Positions 61,361-64,000 of a DNA stretch of 64,000 bases are shown here, in pieces (position 1 is the first letter of the stretch; each line of letters begins with the position of its first letter). The DNA comes from Georgenia_A wangjunii (GTDB lineage Bacteria > Actinomycetota > Actinomycetes > Actinomycetales > Actinomycetaceae): assembly GCF_036421915.1 (NCBI RefSeq), contig NZ_JAZGOM010000012.1. One strand, given 5' to 3'. The position numbers were made by a program, and so were the translations under genes. The notes under the pieces were generated by a model. It was not told the DNA's origin and made no database searches. It saw only the letters and a list, made by a program, of their open reading frames with translations.

Positions 61361-62368
61361 CTACGCCAGGCGGTCGACCATGAGGCCGGCGAAGGAGCCG
61401 AGCGCGTCCTTCGTCGGGCCGTCGGGCAGGGCCGACAGCTCGGCGACGGCGTCGGCCGCCCACTGGTGCGCGAGCTCGCGCGCCTCCGTGACGACGTCGT
61501 GCGCCCGCAGGTCGGCCACGACGGCACGCAGGGCGTCGTCGGAGCTGAGGTCGCCGCCGAGCCGCTCGAGCAGTGCGGCGCCGTCGGCGTCGAGGGTGCC
61601 CGCTGCCGCGCGACGGCGCAGGAGCAGGACGGGCATGGTGGCCACGCCCTCCCGCAGGTCCGTGCCGGGGGTCTTGCCGGTCGCTCCCGCGTCGGCGGAC
61701 AGGTCGATGACGTCGTCGGCGAGCTGGAAGGCGACGCCCACCTTCTCGCCGTACCGCTCGAGCATCGCGACGATCTCGTCGCCCGCGCCCGAGAAGTCGG
61801 CGCCGTAGCGCGCGGACGTCGCGATGAGCGAGCCCGTCTTGTCCGCGAGGACGTGGATGTAGTGGTCGATCGGGTCCTGGCCGTCCTGGGGGCCGAGCGT
61901 CTCGTGGAGCTGGCCCAGGCACAGGCGCTCGAAGGTCGCGGCGTGCACCTGCACGGCGGCCGAACCGAGCGACGCGACGAGCTTCGAGGCGCGCGCGAAG
62001 AGGAGGTCGCCCGTGAGGATCGCGATCGAGTTGCCCCAGACCTCGTGGGCGCTCGGTGCTCCCCGGCGCAGGGGTGCCGAGTCCATGACGTCGTCGTGGT
62101 AGAGCGTGGCGAGGTGGGTGAGCTCGACCGCGACGGCGGCGGTGACGACCTCGTCCTCTCCCTTGTCCTCACCCAGCTCCGCGGCGAGGAGCGCGAGGAC
62201 GGGCCGCAGGCGCTTGCCGCCGGCGAGGACGAGGTGCGCGGAGGGCCCGTCGACGAGCTCGTCGGCACCCGTGACGGCGACGCGCAGCCGCCTCTCCACC
62301 GCCTCGAGGCGGGGCAGGATCCGGGCGGCGAGCGCGTCGTCGCCGAGTGGCAGGGTCGTTGAGCTCAC
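61361..62368 (-). CDS. Long-chain polyprenyl diphosphate synthase
   Basis: 335 residues, trans-prenyltransferase. First Asp-rich motif DDVMD (92-96), second DDVID (218-222), GKRLRP (51-56), and HLATLYHDD. Placed next to nuo genes, so likely makes the menaquinone side chain (GrcC/HepT-like). The GTG overlaps the nuoN stop as GTGA; no Shine-Dalgarno is seen, implying coupling. Confidence 0.92.
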   Translation of the reverse strand: MSSTTLPLGDDALAARILPRLEAVERRLRVAVTGADELVDGPSAHLVLAGGKRLRPVLALLAAELGEDKGEDEVVTAAVAVELTHLATLYHDDVMDSAPLRRGAPSAHEVWGNSIAILTGDLLFARASKLVASLGSAAVQVHAATFERLCLGQLHETLGPQDGQDPIDHYIHVLADKTGSLIATSARYGADFSGAGDEIVAMLERYGEKVGVAFQLADDVIDLSADAGATGKTPGTDLREGVATMPVLLLRRRAAAGTLDADGAALLERLGGDLSSDDALRAVVADLRAHDVVTEARELAHQWAADAVAELSALPDGPTKDALGSFAGLMVDRLA

Positions 62369-63930
62369 GGAAGGAACATAGCGGCCTGGGCGACCAGGTC
62401 GAGAACGGGGCCGGGGAAGACACCCAGCGCGACGGTGCCGAGGGCGCAGATCCCCACGGCGACGGCGGTCAGTCCCTCGGACCGCACGACGGCGACGCGG
62501 TCGCCGTCGGGCTCGGTGAAGAACATGAGGACGACGAGGCGCACGTAGAAGAACGCCGCCGCCGCGCTCGCGAGCACCGCGACGACGACGAGGACGGTCG
62601 CGCCCGAGGCGACGGCCGCGGCGAACACCGTGAACTTGCCCATGAACCCGGCCGTGAGCGGGATGCCCGCGAAGGAGAGGAGGAAGAGCACCATCGCGAC
62701 GGCGACGGCCGGCTGGCGACGGCCCAGGCCCGCCCACTGCGACAGGTGCGTCGCCTCGCCGGTGACCGTGCCGTCGCTCGAGCGCTCGCGGACGAGCGTG
62801 ACGATCCCGAAGGCGCCGATCGTCGCCAGGCCGTAGGCGAGGAGGTAGAAGAGCACGGAGGCGATCGCGTCCGTGCTCAGCGCGATGACGCCGACGAGGA
62901 CGAAGCCGGCGTGGGCGATCGAGGAGTACGCGAGCATCCGCTTGACGTCCGTCTGGACGATCGCGACGACCGTGCCGACGACCATCGTGAGGATGGCCAC
63001 GCCCCAGAGGAACGGCTCGAGGTCCCACTCGAGGCCCGGCACGACGACGTAGACGAAGCGCAGGAGCGCCCCGAAGGCCGCGACCTTCGTGCACGCGGCC
63101 ATGAATCCGGTGACCGGTGTGGGCGCGCCCTGGTAGACGTCCGGGGTCCACGCGTGGAACGGGACGGCGCCGACCTTGAACAGGAGCCCGACGATGACGA
63201 GCACCGAGCCGCCGAGGAGCAGCCCGTCCATGCCGACGGTGGCCGGCACGGCCTCGGCGATCCCGGCGAGGCGCACCGTGCCGGAGTACCCGTACAGGAG
63301 CGCGATGCCCATGATGAAGAAGGCCGACGCGAAGGCACCGAGGATGAAGTACTTGAGCGACGCCTCCTGCGAGAGGAGCCGGCGCCGGCGGGCGAGGCCC
63401 GTGAGGAGGTACAGCGGGAGCGAGAGCACCTCGAGGGCGATGAAGAGCGTGAGCAGGTCACCCGCCGCGGGGAAGATGAGCATGCCGCCGAGCGCGAAGA
63501 GGACGAGCGGGAACACCTCGGACTGGGTGCGTCCGGCGCGGGTGACCTCGGCCTCCTCGAGGCTGCCGGGCCGGGCAGCGGCCTGGGCCGCGAACGCGTC
63601 CTCGCCCCACTCGGAGCGGTCGGCGACGACGAGGATCCCGATGAAGCCGAGCAGCGCGATGATCGCCTGCGTGGCCAGGGCGGGGCCGTCCTCGATGAGC
63701 GCTCCGCCGACGAGTGCCTGGGCGGTGCCGTCGGTGACGACGGTCCAGCGCCAGACGACCGCGACGAGGGCGGCGGCGCTCGCGAGGAGCGCGAGGACGA
63801 CCTGGACCGCGCGGCGCGCGCCGCGCGGCACGAGGGCCTCGACGAGGACGCCGACGACGCCGGCTCCCAGGACGATGAGGACGGGCGTCAGGGCCGCCCA
63901 GTCGATGGTCGGTGCGACGAAGGTGTTCAC
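62365..63930 (-). CDS. nuoN: NADH-quinone oxidoreductase subunit N
   Basis: 521 residues, about 14 membrane helices of the Mrp-antiporter type that pump protons in complex I. Conserved Lys in VGLLFKVGAVPFHAWTPDVY and QTDVKRMLAYSSIAHAGFVL. GTG overlaps the nuoM stop by 4 bp. Last gene of the nuo operon. Confidence 0.97.
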   Translation of the reverse strand: MNTFVAPTIDWAALTPVLIVLGAGVVGVLVEALVPRGARRAVQVVLALLASAAALVAVVWRWTVVTDGTAQALVGGALIEDGPALATQAIIALLGFIGILVVADRSEWGEDAFAAQAAARPGSLEEAEVTRAGRTQSEVFPLVLFALGGMLIFPAAGDLLTLFIALEVLSLPLYLLTGLARRRRLLSQEASLKYFILGAFASAFFIMGIALLYGYSGTVRLAGIAEAVPATVGMDGLLLGGSVLVIVGLLFKVGAVPFHAWTPDVYQGAPTPVTGFMAACTKVAAFGALLRFVYVVVPGLEWDLEPFLWGVAILTMVVGTVVAIVQTDVKRMLAYSSIAHAGFVLVGVIALSTDAIASVLFYLLAYGLATIGAFGIVTLVRERSSDGTVTGEATHLSQWAGLGRRQPAVAVAMVLFLLSFAGIPLTAGFMGKFTVFAAAVASGATVLVVVAVLASAAAAFFYVRLVVLMFFTEPDGDRVAVVRSEGLTAVAVGICALGTVALGVFPGPVLDLVAQAAMFLP

Positions 63931-64000
63931 TTCCCGCTCCCCTCAGCCAGCACGGTCGTGGACACGGACGCCTCGTTCGGTGCGCCGGGCCCGTGGGCGG
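63927..64000 (-). CDS. nuoM: NADH-quinone oxidoreductase subunit M, C-terminal fragment
   Basis: Only the last 23 codons and stop lie in the window, ending VSTTVLAEGSGK. The identity rests on position directly upstream of nuoN with a GTGA overlap, the standard nuoM-nuoN junction. Confidence 0.7.
   Translation of the reverse strand, partial: AHGPGAPNEASVSTTVLAEGSGK

Overview
The window is about 70% G+C, uses many GTG and TTG starts, and carries a zinc-type S14 and L33, an RpoB/RpoC pair of actinobacterial type and sortase-anchored surface proteins. This points to a Gram-positive actinomycete. The order rpmG - MaoC pair - murB near tRNA-Trp - secE - nusG and the sortase-type surface proteins fit the order Micrococcales (Cellulomonas/Georgenia-like). 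The genus is an inference.

Left edge to about 10.0 kb (minus strand) is accessory. A very large, incomplete, secreted von Willebrand factor A (vWA) repeat protein runs off the left edge. Upstream of it are two adjacent large ATP-binding LuxR (LAL/MalT-type) regulators, the first of which starts 5 bp after the map stop codon. They sit where most actinobacteria continue with infA-rpmJ-rpsM.

10.0-39.97 kb is the core information-processing block, all on the minus strand. In transcription order it is tRNA-Trp-secE-nusG-rplK-rplA; an L10-leader-like regulator with rplJ-rplL; rpoB-rpoC; rpsL-rpsG-fusA-tuf; the S10/spc cluster rpsJ-rplC-D-W-B-rpsS-rplV-rpsC-rplP-rpmC-rpsQ-rplN-X-E-rpsN-rpsH-rplF-R-rpsE-rpmD-rplO; then secY-adk-map. 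Strong hairpins and sigma70-like promoters separate the units. Six gene-free stretches over 300 bp contain the promoters, terminators and leaders.

40.5-49.4 kb holds an aspartate-type aminotransferase and, further on, adenosine deaminase plus an alpha/beta hydrolase (all plus strand). Between the aminotransferase and the deaminase is an accessory insert: an OmpR-type two-component system, a ketopantoate-reductase-like gene, two paralogous short membrane-anchored Pro/Ala/Ser-rich proteins and a phosphotransferase-family kinase. The two-component operon and both paralogs share CTCAT-type boxes spaced exactly 11 bp apart. This makes a candidate self-contained regulon, the best lead in the window.

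49.5-52.4 kb (minus) is murB, a MaoC/Had-like dehydratase pair, rpmG and tRNA-Met, tRNA-Thr and tRNA-Tyr, followed by a YajQ-family gene on the plus strand. 53.1-57.3 kb is a wall-anchored GH78 alpha-L-rhamnosidase with two palindromic operator-like sites upstream. 57.6-64 kb (minus) holds an ogt / sigma-factor pair, htpX, an FprA-type ferredoxin-NADP reductase, a polyprenyl diphosphate synthase and the end of the nuo operon (nuoN complete, nuoM only its last 23 codons), linking menaquinone side-chain synthesis to complex I.
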